In this document: positions 7,978-16,827 of the stretch, one piece after another
How positions within the stretch are numbered: the first letter of the stretch is position 1
Layout of the letters: each line of letters begins with the position of its first letter
Assembly: GCA_937931765.1 (NCBI GenBank)
Contig: CALHAO010000251.1
Coordinates: 1-17,564, forward strand
DNA length: 17,564 nt
Source: an uncultured Thiotrichaceae bacterium
GTDB lineage: Bacteria > Pseudomonadota > Gammaproteobacteria > Thiotrichales > Thiotrichaceae
Direction of reading: 5' to 3'
The notes under the pieces: generated by a model
Seen by the model: only the letters and a program-made list of their open reading frames with translations
The model's database searches: none
What the model was told of the DNA's origin: nothing
Position numbers and translations under genes: made by a program

Positions 7978-9312
7978 TTATTCTCTGATTGCCCACAGCT
8001 CAAGCTCAAGCTCAGGAAGTTCGGTACCTATATGGACTGCCAGCCCCCCTGAAGTCTCCAACTGCTTCCACAATTCATTACGGGTATTTACTTCAAAATA
8101 GGCAAAGCCTGAGTGATAAGGAATCTGCCGTGGCACTACTGGAAGAGCCGAAATTTCGATTCCTGGTATATGTGCATTAACTAAATCCCGTATCCGCTCA
8201 ACCGTAGCAATAGTTGTCTTATTTGGAAATCCACCACGTAGTTTTTCGGTGGAAATCTGTGCTTTAGCGGCCAATACAAAAACAGCTGACCCTAATAAAG
8301 TCTTATCAGCAAATTTGGCGACCCACACACTGTGACGATGTTCAATAATTTCTATCTGACTCGCCCGCTGCTCCAATACTGTATTAAATGCGCGACGAAT
8401 TTCATCCATTACTGGCTGAAATGACACTTCCAAGTTATGGTGCTGATAATCAGGGAAGATCACTGGCCTACGCTCTGAGCGGGTAAACGTCGCTAATTCC
8501 CCAGCAATTTCAACAGCCAGCCGATAAAAACTTTCAGGGTGCAAAAATTTCAGGACTTCAAAATGCCTGAACAATGGCTCATAACGGTTAATCAGTTGCA
8601 ACATCAGGAAATCAGTGATCTCTGAAATTCCACCCGAGCCAGGAGCCGCCAACCGGGAAGCTATTGTTTCCCCCCGATGCCCCAATAGTCCTTGGATTTC
8701 TTTGATGAACCCATGTAAACGATTATGCGCATAGGTATACACTACGCTAGGGATATAATTTTTTTTCAGTGTAATAACTTGATCAGAGTCTTTTTCCTCA
8801 ACATAAACCAACGGTAACAAACTAAACGGCTTAGTGTTATCTGATTCAGATAAAATCTGCAAACGCAGCTCACCCAACTGTAAATCTGCCCGACTATCTA
8901 TTTCGCTGGTATGTAAATCCTTAACATTAGCCTCACGTATTCGATAACGTGCTAAGGGTTGACGTTCTTCAGCATCGGTTACTTCCTGCCCTCCGGACTG
9001 ATATAATGGTAGCCCCAGAAAAATCTGACTACTTTTCATGCCATCCGGTACTTCGTAGGGTTCTGGCGCAGCACAGTTATCAGGCACCTCAAAGGACGTG
9101 CCATCCGGCATAACGCCCTTGCAAGAAATAATGGCTATTTTACCTAAGGCCAGTAATTGAGAATCGACAGTCAGCTCACTAAAACCCCAGGAATAAGGAC
9201 GCACCACATCAACACGGCTTTGCACCAGATCCTGCACATACCTTTCGTGTTGCTGAAAATGCTGAGGCCGAAGGAATAAACCCTCCTGCCAGACTACACG
9301 ATTCTTATCCAT
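7978..9312 (-). CDS. tssK: T6SS baseplate protein TssK
   Basis: A 444-aa TssK (ImpJ/VasE), the usual family length. The diagnostic N-terminus is present: VVWQEGLFLRPQHFQQHERYVQ (about residues 6-27). The C-terminus, with RQIPYHSGFAYFEVN followed by LAVHIGTELPELELELWAI, matches the family's membrane-complex-binding head. TssK forms trimers that join the TssF/G wedge to the cytoplasmic domains of TssL and TssM; it is structurally related to phage receptor-binding proteins. There is no signal peptide. The gene begins 37 nt after the FHA gene, the widest gap inside the operon, with only a weak GGGA-type ribosome-binding site. In many clusters tssJ sits exactly here; the gap is too short for any gene. 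Confidence 0.97.
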   Translation of the reverse strand: MDKNRVVWQEGLFLRPQHFQQHERYVQDLVQSRVDVVRPYSWGFSELTVDSQLLALGKIAIISCKGVMPDGTSFEVPDNCAAPEPYEVPDGMKSSQIFLGLPLYQSGGQEVTDAEERQPLARYRIREANVKDLHTSEIDSRADLQLGELRLQILSESDNTKPFSLLPLVYVEEKDSDQVITLKKNYIPSVVYTYAHNRLHGFIKEIQGLLGHRGETIASRLAAPGSGGISEITDFLMLQLINRYEPLFRHFEVLKFLHPESFYRLAVEIAGELATFTRSERRPVIFPDYQHHNLEVSFQPVMDEIRRAFNTVLEQRASQIEIIEHRHSVWVAKFADKTLLGSAVFVLAAKAQISTEKLRGGFPNKTTIATVERIRDLVNAHIPGIEISALPVVPRQIPYHSGFAYFEVNTRNELWKQLETSGGLAVHIGTELPELELELWAIRE

Positions 9313-9349
9313 ACACTTTTAATCCCATTTCAGGCCAGTTAAACATCTG

Positions 9350-11164
9350 TTAATCCCTGCGCATCATTTCAAGTTGCTCGATTTGCTTTTCATAAGCCCG
9401 GGAAAATTCAAGGCCGAATAAACGCTGAAAATCATCAGCCGCCTCTTCTTCAATCGTTGAATATAACTCTTCAAACAAGCCCCATAGACGGGCTTGCCGT
9501 TGAATAGGTATATTTGCCAAGATCCGATTTTGTTTTTGTAAACGCTCAACCAGTTTATCCGGATCAAAGCGTTTCATGACAAGCTTCAACGAGGCCTGAA
9601 CCCCCGCAATAACTGCCACCTGATGGGCTTTTATATCATCAAAGGCTTCTGCCAGCGCCAGCTCAGGCTTCATAAACGATGCTCCCTGTGGCATCAGCAA
9701 CTTCAGCAGAGCATCATCAACATTCACCGAAAATTTAACTGGGTTATTTTGAATAGGCCGGATCGTTGTAACATCCATGCGCATTTCACTTTTAATTTCA
9801 GTACGGGTTCTCAGTACATCCATACTACCTTGTAACAGTATGCGAAAAAGCTGCCCGATCTTTTCTGGCGAAACATGTTCTGCAATAGTGCGACGGGCAC
9901 TCTCGTCCATGATCCCCATTCCGGCTAACAGCTTTTGAATATCCTGCCCCGCAGGCAGCTCTTGATGCACATCAGGCTTTCCCGAGTCAACACTAAGAAC
10001 ACGCCCACCCTGGCCAATAAGAGCCGCATCCCCTGTTGCCGCTTCAGCAATGACTGCTTGCTCTAGCACTGGCTCAGGCCGATCAGCAGTAGTCAAATCA
10101 ACTCTTTCAGTTATTTTTGTGCCATCATCAATGTAAACCGCTTCAGTTTTCTTTGGTTCCGGTGTATCAATACCGATACCTGAAAAATCAAAAGGATCAT
10201 CCAAATCGGAGTCAACCATTATTGAATCAATAGCTTGAGCAGGGCTAGTTGCTTCAGCAATTTCCGGCTCGATAGTGCTGTCTCTTTGTTTACTCCTCAA
10301 AGGCTCAGCAATAGCGGAAAAGTCGAAAGGATCATCTTCATCAGGAAAACCAGGCTGAACTTTGCTCTCAAGCAGACCAAAATCATTATCCGGCAGCTTG
10401 CCAGGCTTTTCTGAAATGTGACTGTCAGCTTTCCCATTGTCCGGCTTTTGAATATCGGGTGGCTGATAGAAATCAGCAAGTGGAGTGTCATCTATTGAAC
10501 GGCGATCAGGGGTTCGCTCACTATCAGTACCCGCCACCATGAAATCACCATCAGAAAAAAACGGGTCATCAGAAAGCTGAGAATCATGACTAGTTGACAA
10601 CGAAGAAGAATCTGAGTTATCCCAAAAGTCTTCAGCTAAAGGGAGCGGTGCATCCTTTTTTTGCGGTAGCTCATCTTTATCAAATGAACTATTAAAGTCA
10701 CTAAAGGGGTCGTCAGATTCTACTTTACGCTTACCAGGAGTTGGACGCTTAGGAAAATCATCTTTAATATCAAAAGGGTGGTCAGCCTCTTGAGTTACCA
10801 CAGAGGTTGTTTCTGGTGGCATCTTTGACCCCGAAGATTTTTCAGAATCAAGCAGCACCTCCATAACATAGCCTCCCATTTTCAAGGTGTCACCATTTTC
10901 CAGCCGAGCGCTATTATCACGCCCCAATGGAACGGGCTTCTGATTAATAAATACTCCGTTCGTACTGGTGTCGGTAATATAATAATCCCCATTCTGGCAA
11001 CGCAGGATTGCATGCCGCCCGGACAAATAACGATTAGTGTCCGGTAACACCCAATCGTTAGAAGAACTTCGCCCCATCGTTCCACCCATGACATCCCACT
11101 TGAATTCAGCGTCAACAGGAGGCGAAGTACTATCAAAACGAATTATTCGAAAAATAATACTCAT
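9350..11164 (-). CDS. tagH: T6SS FHA-domain regulator TagH (Fha)
   Basis: A 604-aa scaffold of the threonine-phosphorylation pathway. Residues 1-105 form an FHA domain with the phosphothreonine-binding signatures GRSSSNDW (31-38), SGRHA (48-52) and TNGVFIN (69-75). Residues about 106-400 are low-complexity, acidic and Ser/Asp/Pro-rich, with five spaced copies of a D(D/H)PF motif (from residues 128, 151, 199, 277 and 322); two are almost identical, DDPFDFSAI and DDPFDFSGI. The C-terminal domain (about 405-600, with QDIQKLLAGMGI and RAYEKQIEQLE) matches the conserved C-terminal region of T6SS FHA proteins. In Pseudomonas, Fha1 is phosphorylated by PpkA, dephosphorylated by PppA and inhibited by TagF; tagF and pppA are both downstream in this operon. 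The start is 9 nt after clpV and its ribosome-binding site is poor, so coupling to clpV translation is likely. Confidence 0.93.
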   Translation of the reverse strand: MSIIFRIIRFDSTSPPVDAEFKWDVMGGTMGRSSSNDWVLPDTNRYLSGRHAILRCQNGDYYITDTSTNGVFINQKPVPLGRDNSARLENGDTLKMGGYVMEVLLDSEKSSGSKMPPETTSVVTQEADHPFDIKDDFPKRPTPGKRKVESDDPFSDFNSSFDKDELPQKKDAPLPLAEDFWDNSDSSSLSTSHDSQLSDDPFFSDGDFMVAGTDSERTPDRRSIDDTPLADFYQPPDIQKPDNGKADSHISEKPGKLPDNDFGLLESKVQPGFPDEDDPFDFSAIAEPLRSKQRDSTIEPEIAEATSPAQAIDSIMVDSDLDDPFDFSGIGIDTPEPKKTEAVYIDDGTKITERVDLTTADRPEPVLEQAVIAEAATGDAALIGQGGRVLSVDSGKPDVHQELPAGQDIQKLLAGMGIMDESARRTIAEHVSPEKIGQLFRILLQGSMDVLRTRTEIKSEMRMDVTTIRPIQNNPVKFSVNVDDALLKLLMPQGASFMKPELALAEAFDDIKAHQVAVIAGVQASLKLVMKRFDPDKLVERLQKQNRILANIPIQRQARLWGLFEELYSTIEEEAADDFQRLFGLEFSRAYEKQIEQLEMMRRD

Positions 11165-11173
11165 TCAAAATAC

Positions 11174-13933
11174 TCAGACAATCTCATGAAATTGGTAGGC
11201 AAACTCCCCATCAGACACAGTGAGATCCACCTTAGCGATTTGCTTGCCTTCCAGCATGCAACCAAGAAACTCCTGACTAAGATGCGGCAAGACAGTATTT
11301 GTCAGAATAGAATCCACTATCCGTGCGCCACTGTCTACATCATTACAACGCTCAGCAACCAGTTGAGTCACATCTTCACCATAGCTCAATTCAACTTCAT
11401 GGTTTTCCTTAACCCGACGTACAATTTTGTCCAGCTTCAGGCGAATAATCAGTTCAAGCACTTCATCACTCAGTGGGTAATACGGAATCGTCACCAAACG
11501 ACCAATCAATGCTGCCGGAAACTCTTTCAATAAAGGTTCGCGTAACGCCTCAGCAATACCATCCGGCTCCGGCATCAGATCAGGATCTGCACACAAATCC
11601 ATGATCAAATCAGTGCCTACATTAGAGGTTAGTAGGATCAGCGTATTCCTAAAATCAATAAGCCGTCCTTCTGCATCTTCCATCCACCCTTTATCGAACA
11701 CCTGAAAGAAAATTTCATGAACATCTGAATGTGCTTTTTCAATTTCATCCAGTAATACAACACTATAAGGTTTACGGCGTACTGCTTCGGTAAGGATACC
11801 GCCTTCACCATAGCCGACATAGCCAGGAGGTGAACCTTTCAGTGTGGATACCGAATGTGCTTCCTGAAATTCGCTCATATTAATGGTGATAATATTATCT
11901 TCACCACCGTACAAAGACTCAGCCAGAGCCAATGCCGTTTCAGTTTTACCTACACCTGAAGAACCACAAAGCATAAATACACCAATTGGCTTATCCGGGC
12001 TATCTAATTTGGCACGGGATGTCTGAATGCGTTTAACAATCATGTCTAGTGCATGCCGCTGTCCAACCACACGTTCATTTAGCTGGTTCGCAAGATTCAG
12101 AACAGCAGCCACCTCATTACGCACCATGCGTCCTACCGGTATACCTGTCCAATCAGCAATCACTGACGCAACTGCCTGAGCATCCACTGCCGGTAATATC
12201 AGTGGTGACTCTCCCTGTAATTCAGCCAACTGCGCCTGTAACGCCTTTAATTCAGTCAGCAATGCATCACGATCAATAGGCTCTTTGACTGAAGGAGCAT
12301 CTGCTTCGTCTGGTGTACTTTCCTGCTCAAGTACCTCATCAACCGCTTGCTCAAGCTCGCTACCAGTTCCTTCCACTTTATCAGTATCACCACGCAGCTG
12401 TTGACGCAGTTCAAGCACACGATTCACCAACTCTTTTTCTTCAGCCCAACGCACACTTAATTGCTGTTCACGTTCCTTTTCTTCATCTAAAGAGGCTTCT
12501 ACCGATTCTTTGCGCACGCGGGTATCCAAACCAATGGCAGCTTCACGCTCAATAATTCCCATTTCCACATTCAGATTATCAATACGACGCTGGCAATCCT
12601 CCAGTTCTGCGGGCGTTGCATGCAAACTAACAGCCACACGAGCGCAGGCCGTATCCAGAACACTCACTGCTTTATCAGGCAATTGCCGCGCCGGAATATA
12701 ACGGTGTGACAGTTTTACTGCTTCTTCAAGACCCTCATCTAACAACGACACCTTATGGTGCTGCTCCATGACTGAAGCCATACCACGTAACATCAAAACA
12801 GCTTTGCTTTCATCAGGTTCATCAATCTGAACCACCTGAAAACGCCGTGTTAACGCAGGATCTTTTTCAAAATACTTTTTGTATTCTGCCCAGGTTGTCG
12901 CAGCAACAGTACGTAAAGTACCTCGTGCAAGAGCAGGCTTAAGCAGGTTCGCTGCATCACCGGTTCCAGCAGCACCCCCAGCACCAATTAATGTGTGAGC
13001 CTCATCAATGAACAAAATAATCGGCTTTTCAGAAGACTGTACCTCTTCGATAACTTGTTTTAGGCGATTTTCAAACTCACCTTTCATGCTGGCTCCAGCT
13101 TGTAGCAAGCCAAGATCCAAAGTCCGGACAGATACCCCTTGTAAAGGTGGCGGTACATCACCAGAAGCTATACGCTGAGCAAACCCCTCTACAACTGCTG
13201 TTTTACCCACCCCTGCTTCACCAGTCAGAATCGGGTTATTTTGGCGGCGGCGCATGAGAATATCTATCATCTGACGAATCTCATTATCACGTCCGACTAT
13301 CGGATCTAACTCTCCTGTTAGAGCTTGTTCCGTCAAGTCCACCGTAAATTGAGCCAGTGCTTCCTGCTTACCCATTTGCGCCGGAGCCAAGGCATCACTT
13401 GAATCGCCCGGGCCTGCGTCACCAAAATGACTCCCATCCGTTGCGGCCATACCATTTTCGGGGGAGTCTGCTGTCATTTCAGCAAACTGTTTAGCTAGCT
13501 GATCAACACTGATTTTATCGAACTGATCTGAAATACTTAGTAATACATTTTTAAGGCCTGGCGTTTTTAATATGCCGACCACCAGATAGCCAGAACGAAC
13601 CTGGCTGTCGCCAAATAGCAAAGTCCCATAAACCCACCCTCGCTCTACAGACTCTTCTAAATGTGCAGAAAAATCTGAAATAGACGTTGAGCCACGCTGC
13701 AATCGATCCAATGCGGCGGTGAAGTCACGACTCAAATGTGATGGATTTAAATCAAATGCCCGGATAATCCGATGAAAATCGGAATCCTGTAGTTGTAACA
13801 TTTGATGCAACCAATGTACTAACTCAACATAGGGGTTTCCACGCAGTTTACAAAATACAGTAGCCCCCTCTAATGCTTTATAAGTCAAAGGATTAAGCTT
13901 TTTAAACAGGGCTGTACGGCTAATATCACTCAT
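11174..13933 (-). CDS. tssH: T6SS AAA+ unfoldase ClpV (TssH)
   Basis: A 919-aa HSP100/Clp ATPase that disassembles the contracted TssB/TssC sheath. The N-domain (about 1-155) opens with ISRTALFKKLNPLTYKALEG and GNPYVELVHW, diagnostic of ClpV rather than ClpB. D1 has Walker A GEAGVGKT (about 238-245) and Walker B LFIDE (about 307-311). A coiled-coil middle domain follows, then D2 with GSSGVGKT (about 657-664) and VVLLDE (about 725-730). Both ATP sites look intact. The stretch at about residues 520-555 is an acidic low-complexity insert (SELEQAVDEVLEQ, STPDEADAP) within the middle region. The frame is open to a TTG at 13960, but ATG at 13933 has GGAG 7 nt upstream and gives the usual MS.ISR.ALF start, so I chose it. 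It lies 33 nt after tssG. Confidence 0.97.
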   Translation of the reverse strand: MSDISRTALFKKLNPLTYKALEGATVFCKLRGNPYVELVHWLHQMLQLQDSDFHRIIRAFDLNPSHLSRDFTAALDRLQRGSTSISDFSAHLEESVERGWVYGTLLFGDSQVRSGYLVVGILKTPGLKNVLLSISDQFDKISVDQLAKQFAEMTADSPENGMAATDGSHFGDAGPGDSSDALAPAQMGKQEALAQFTVDLTEQALTGELDPIVGRDNEIRQMIDILMRRRQNNPILTGEAGVGKTAVVEGFAQRIASGDVPPPLQGVSVRTLDLGLLQAGASMKGEFENRLKQVIEEVQSSEKPIILFIDEAHTLIGAGGAAGTGDAANLLKPALARGTLRTVAATTWAEYKKYFEKDPALTRRFQVVQIDEPDESKAVLMLRGMASVMEQHHKVSLLDEGLEEAVKLSHRYIPARQLPDKAVSVLDTACARVAVSLHATPAELEDCQRRIDNLNVEMGIIEREAAIGLDTRVRKESVEASLDEEKEREQQLSVRWAEEKELVNRVLELRQQLRGDTDKVEGTGSELEQAVDEVLEQESTPDEADAPSVKEPIDRDALLTELKALQAQLAELQGESPLILPAVDAQAVASVIADWTGIPVGRMVRNEVAAVLNLANQLNERVVGQRHALDMIVKRIQTSRAKLDSPDKPIGVFMLCGSSGVGKTETALALAESLYGGEDNIITINMSEFQEAHSVSTLKGSPPGYVGYGEGGILTEAVRRKPYSVVLLDEIEKAHSDVHEIFFQVFDKGWMEDAEGRLIDFRNTLILLTSNVGTDLIMDLCADPDLMPEPDGIAEALREPLLKEFPAALIGRLVTIPYYPLSDEVLELIIRLKLDKIVRRVKENHEVELSYGEDVTQLVAERCNDVDSGARIVDSILTNTVLPHLSQEFLGCMLEGKQIAKVDLTVSDGEFAYQFHEIV

Positions 13934-13939
13934 TACGTT

Positions 13940-13944
13940 TCTCC
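13940..13944 (-). promoter_or_regulatory. Ribosome-binding site deciding the clpV start
   Basis: The minus strand reads GGAGA, 6-7 nt before the ATG at 13933. An upstream in-frame TTG (13960) would place this sequence inside the coding region and add nine residues not typical of ClpV. Confidence 0.65.
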
Positions 13945-13966
13945 ATCTTTGACGCGGCAAAGTCCG

Positions 13967-14980
13967 TTAAATTCGTATATCTAAAATTAAATCATCAGCA
14001 TCCTGAACAGCACTATGACCTGCTACCCAGCTTGTCCAGCCTAACTTCCCGTACTGGCCCAACACGGTTCCAGGCACCTCATCCTTCTTCAGAACTAAAT
14101 TAACATCACAGGTCATCTCATGACCCAAGTAATTTTTTAACACATTAGAAACTAAAGCCAATTTATCTTCACCCGGCAATAATTGCTCATAATCGGCTAA
14201 TGGCATTGGGCCAATCAAAATCCTGAACTTATATTGCCGCTGCCAGCTATGTCCACCTAGTACTGTTTCCAAACCCAATGAACCGCCATTACTGCCCAGT
14301 TTGCATAAGCTATCATCCGGTATTTTCAGCCACTCCCCGACAAATTCCTTAATACGCAGCGGCACATTAAAAAATGACTTCAGAATGGAACTAAGACCTT
14401 CAGCATGGTGTGGTAGAGAACCAAAATGACCCGCAAAATGTAACTTGCTATTATCAGCCAAACCATCGCGCTCACGCATCTCAGGCGTTCCAATACCCAG
14501 CAGACTACCTACATACCAATGAAAACGATCTGTTTCAGGTCTATCATATTGAACTGTTGGTTCTTTATCAGCCCAGACCCGATAGAACAAGCTCAGCAAA
14601 CGATGATGAAACATATCCATGAACTGAACCATAGATTCATCTTTAGCATCCCGAACCCTGTTCCTCGCATACTCAGTCAGGTGCAAGGGTAGTGGGCCGT
14701 TCGGCCCAAACATTCCCATAAACAACACTTTAAGCTGCAAAAGACCTTTGTCGTCCTGTTTAGCAGAATGAATAGTTGCAGGTGCAAAAATAGTGGTAGG
14801 CTCCTGCCCCAAACGAACTTTGTCATCAATCGGCCTTCGACTCTTGCCTAAACGTGGCTGCCCGGCATAAGCACATTCCAACTGACGCAATGCAGCGTAA
14901 TAACGCCAGCGTGGCGCATCATTTAATACATCCTCCAGTAGCTTTAAAGTATCGGAGCTGTGCCGGTTCTGACTGGCCAT
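13967..14980 (-). CDS. tssG: T6SS baseplate protein TssG (VasB)
   Basis: A 337-aa TssG, normal family length. Recognisable family segments are WRYYAALRQLECAYAGQPRLG (about residues 26-46), the F/L-rich stretch KVLFMGMFGPNGPLPLHLTEY (about 85-105), FYRVWADKEPTVQYDR, and the late block VLGGHSWQRQYKFRILIGPM. One TssG pairs with two TssF in each baseplate wedge, attached to TssE and TssK; the complex is cytoplasmic. The ATG lies inside tssF, giving a 37-nt overlap in another frame. A GGGGAG sequence (14994-14989) 8 nt upstream supports this start and suggests translational coupling, which would keep TssF and TssG synthesis linked. No abnormal feature is visible. Confidence 0.96.
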   Translation of the reverse strand: MASQNRHSSDTLKLLEDVLNDAPRWRYYAALRQLECAYAGQPRLGKSRRPIDDKVRLGQEPTTIFAPATIHSAKQDDKGLLQLKVLFMGMFGPNGPLPLHLTEYARNRVRDAKDESMVQFMDMFHHRLLSLFYRVWADKEPTVQYDRPETDRFHWYVGSLLGIGTPEMRERDGLADNSKLHFAGHFGSLPHHAEGLSSILKSFFNVPLRIKEFVGEWLKIPDDSLCKLGSNGGSLGLETVLGGHSWQRQYKFRILIGPMPLADYEQLLPGEDKLALVSNVLKNYLGHEMTCDVNLVLKKDEVPGTVLGQYGKLGWTSWVAGHSAVQDADDLILDIRI

Positions 14981-16821
14981 CGCATCAGCTCCCCTCTTTC
15001 TGTACTACTTAATACCAACTGGGTAAAACTATTCACCGACACATACTTCGCAAAAAACTGTTCCAGCACACTACCCAATACAAATACACCTATGCCATCA
15101 AAAGCACTTTCCTGGCAATTCAACTCAATTTCTGTTCCACGGCCAAACGCAATTGGCCCAGCTCCCGGGATGCGTTGTACCACCGATTTACTACAGACAT
15201 TCAAAACACCATCAATTTGTTTTTTCACCGAAGGTGAACTGGAGTGACTATACAGACGCATCAACTCCCGCAAAGCTGATGCTCCCTCTCTGGCATCTTT
15301 ATCCAGCAACGACAAATAATTAAGCGAAAGATGATTAACCAAACGCCAGGCATGTTCACCTTCATCCCACGCTTTAACCGGCTTGGTAGGGCCTGCCAGC
15401 CCAACCACTGCATTAACAGGAGCAGCGTCTTCCATCGTGAAATTAACACGGCCTTTATGAGCTGCAATTTCCAATGGCAAAGCCCGGTTAGTACACATCA
15501 CCTCAACCCCCAACTGTTTCAGATCAGCAGACCACGGGGCAGCTTTAGCATCAACTAGAGACAGAAAAACCTCGCTACCCGCATAATTCAGGTTTTTTCT
15601 GGAGCTAACTGGTAGCAAGCTTTCATCGCGACGCCAGGTAAAGTAAGCATCAGAAGTAGCAGATGCCTGTTTTGCTGAACGCCGCTCATAAAAAGGCAAA
15701 AATTGCCTAGATTCCTTCAAACTATCATCAAAACCGATAACTTTATCAATAGAATAAATCTCATAATCCTGCACAGCAGTACGATCAATAATTACATGGT
15801 GATCATTGATCTTATTTGAGACATGAATACGATCTGCTCTTTTTGGAAACAAATTAATAGCAGGAGAACAGTGCAGAACAAAATTATCAGAATTAAGCGA
15901 ATCTTCTAAAAAGCTACTGTCATGACTACAAAGAATTACTATTTCCAATTCAGCATCTTCTTCGCTGCACCGTTGAATGATCTGTTGTAAACCAGACAGT
16001 CGAACAAACAAGAAGCGCTCTGGAAATGCATAATATTCCTGTAATAAGCGATAGCCTTTAAAAGACACATCAGTCAGTGGCAACATGGACTCATCATCAT
16101 TAAACCCAACCGGTTGAAGACAATTATTATCCAAGGTCACTTCATGCCTTATTTCACCCTCCTTCCCCAATGACCTGACTACAACAGTATGAGTATGCGC
16201 CAATAATAACTCGTAGATCCGGCTAGGTGTTTCCCCGGTACCGTCCAGATAAAACACTAGTTCATCCATTGCCAGAGTCCCTAGCTCCACACTCTCAGCC
16301 ACAGAAATATTCAGGCGAATACCTGAACGGGTTTGTGCAGATGAATTTAGATAATAACCAGCTTCTCCTGCCTTCAGGTAATCTGCTTTTTTGACATCAA
16401 CCGGCCAAAGCATGACTTCGTGTGCTGTCCTGAAATCACAACGGCTACGGCCACTCACTGCTGCTGTTCTCAGGCGGGTTTTCTTCTCCAAGCAGAAGCC
16501 ACTCTCGCCAAGGTTCCCTGCCATATCTGCCTCAAATTTAACAATAGCCATTGAGGGCAGTGGGGACAAATAATGCGGGTACACCATATTCATCAAATTC
16601 TGTGTGAAACGTGGGTACTCAGCATCTATCTTAAGCTGTACGCGAGCTGTTAAAAATGCAAACCCCTCCAACAAACGCTCAACATAAGGATCAGCACACT
16701 TAAATCCTCCCAGGTCTAACTGAGCTGCTGTTCCAGGAAAGCGCTCAGCGAACTCTGAACCCATTTCACGCAAAAACTGCAACTCTTTTTCATAGTATTC
16801 GAGCAGCTTTTCCTGATTCAT
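14944..16821 (-). CDS. tssF: T6SS baseplate protein TssF (VasA/ImpG)
   Basis: A 625-aa TssF, within the usual 580-630 range. The N-terminus is highly diagnostic: YYEKELQFLREMGSEFAERFP (about residues 9-29), ADPYVERLLEGFAFLTARVQ, and EYPRFTQNLMNMVYPHYLSP. Later blocks include SFKGYRLLQEYYAFPERFLF and a C-terminal RGTEIELNCQESAF. TssF forms the arms of the T6SS baseplate wedge with TssG and contacts TssE and the VgrG hub. It is cytoplasmic, with no signal peptide. It starts 6 nt after tssE, with a GGAG ribosome-binding site 9 nt upstream that overlaps the tssE stop codon, and its 3' end overlaps tssG by 37 nt. Confidence 0.97.
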   Translation of the reverse strand: MNQEKLLEYYEKELQFLREMGSEFAERFPGTAAQLDLGGFKCADPYVERLLEGFAFLTARVQLKIDAEYPRFTQNLMNMVYPHYLSPLPSMAIVKFEADMAGNLGESGFCLEKKTRLRTAAVSGRSRCDFRTAHEVMLWPVDVKKADYLKAGEAGYYLNSSAQTRSGIRLNISVAESVELGTLAMDELVFYLDGTGETPSRIYELLLAHTHTVVVRSLGKEGEIRHEVTLDNNCLQPVGFNDDESMLPLTDVSFKGYRLLQEYYAFPERFLFVRLSGLQQIIQRCSEEDAELEIVILCSHDSSFLEDSLNSDNFVLHCSPAINLFPKRADRIHVSNKINDHHVIIDRTAVQDYEIYSIDKVIGFDDSLKESRQFLPFYERRSAKQASATSDAYFTWRRDESLLPVSSRKNLNYAGSEVFLSLVDAKAAPWSADLKQLGVEVMCTNRALPLEIAAHKGRVNFTMEDAAPVNAVVGLAGPTKPVKAWDEGEHAWRLVNHLSLNYLSLLDKDAREGASALRELMRLYSHSSSPSVKKQIDGVLNVCSKSVVQRIPGAGPIAFGRGTEIELNCQESAFDGIGVFVLGSVLEQFFAKYVSVNSFTQLVLSSTERGELMRWPVRTGTAPIL

Positions 16822-16827
16822 TAAAAG

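Noticed and set aside
10175..10783. DPF motifs in TagH as eukaryotic AP2/clathrin adaptor mimics
   Set aside because: TagH is a cytoplasmic bacterial scaffold, and the tripeptide is too short to support such a claim.
11186..11533. A 115-codon plus-strand open frame opposite the 3' end of clpV
   Set aside because: Complementary to the conserved D2 C-terminal region of clpV; its composition looks like an antisense frame.
14960..15247. A 95-codon plus-strand open frame opposite the 3' end of tssF
   Set aside because: Antisense to conserved tssF sequence, with no recognisable product.
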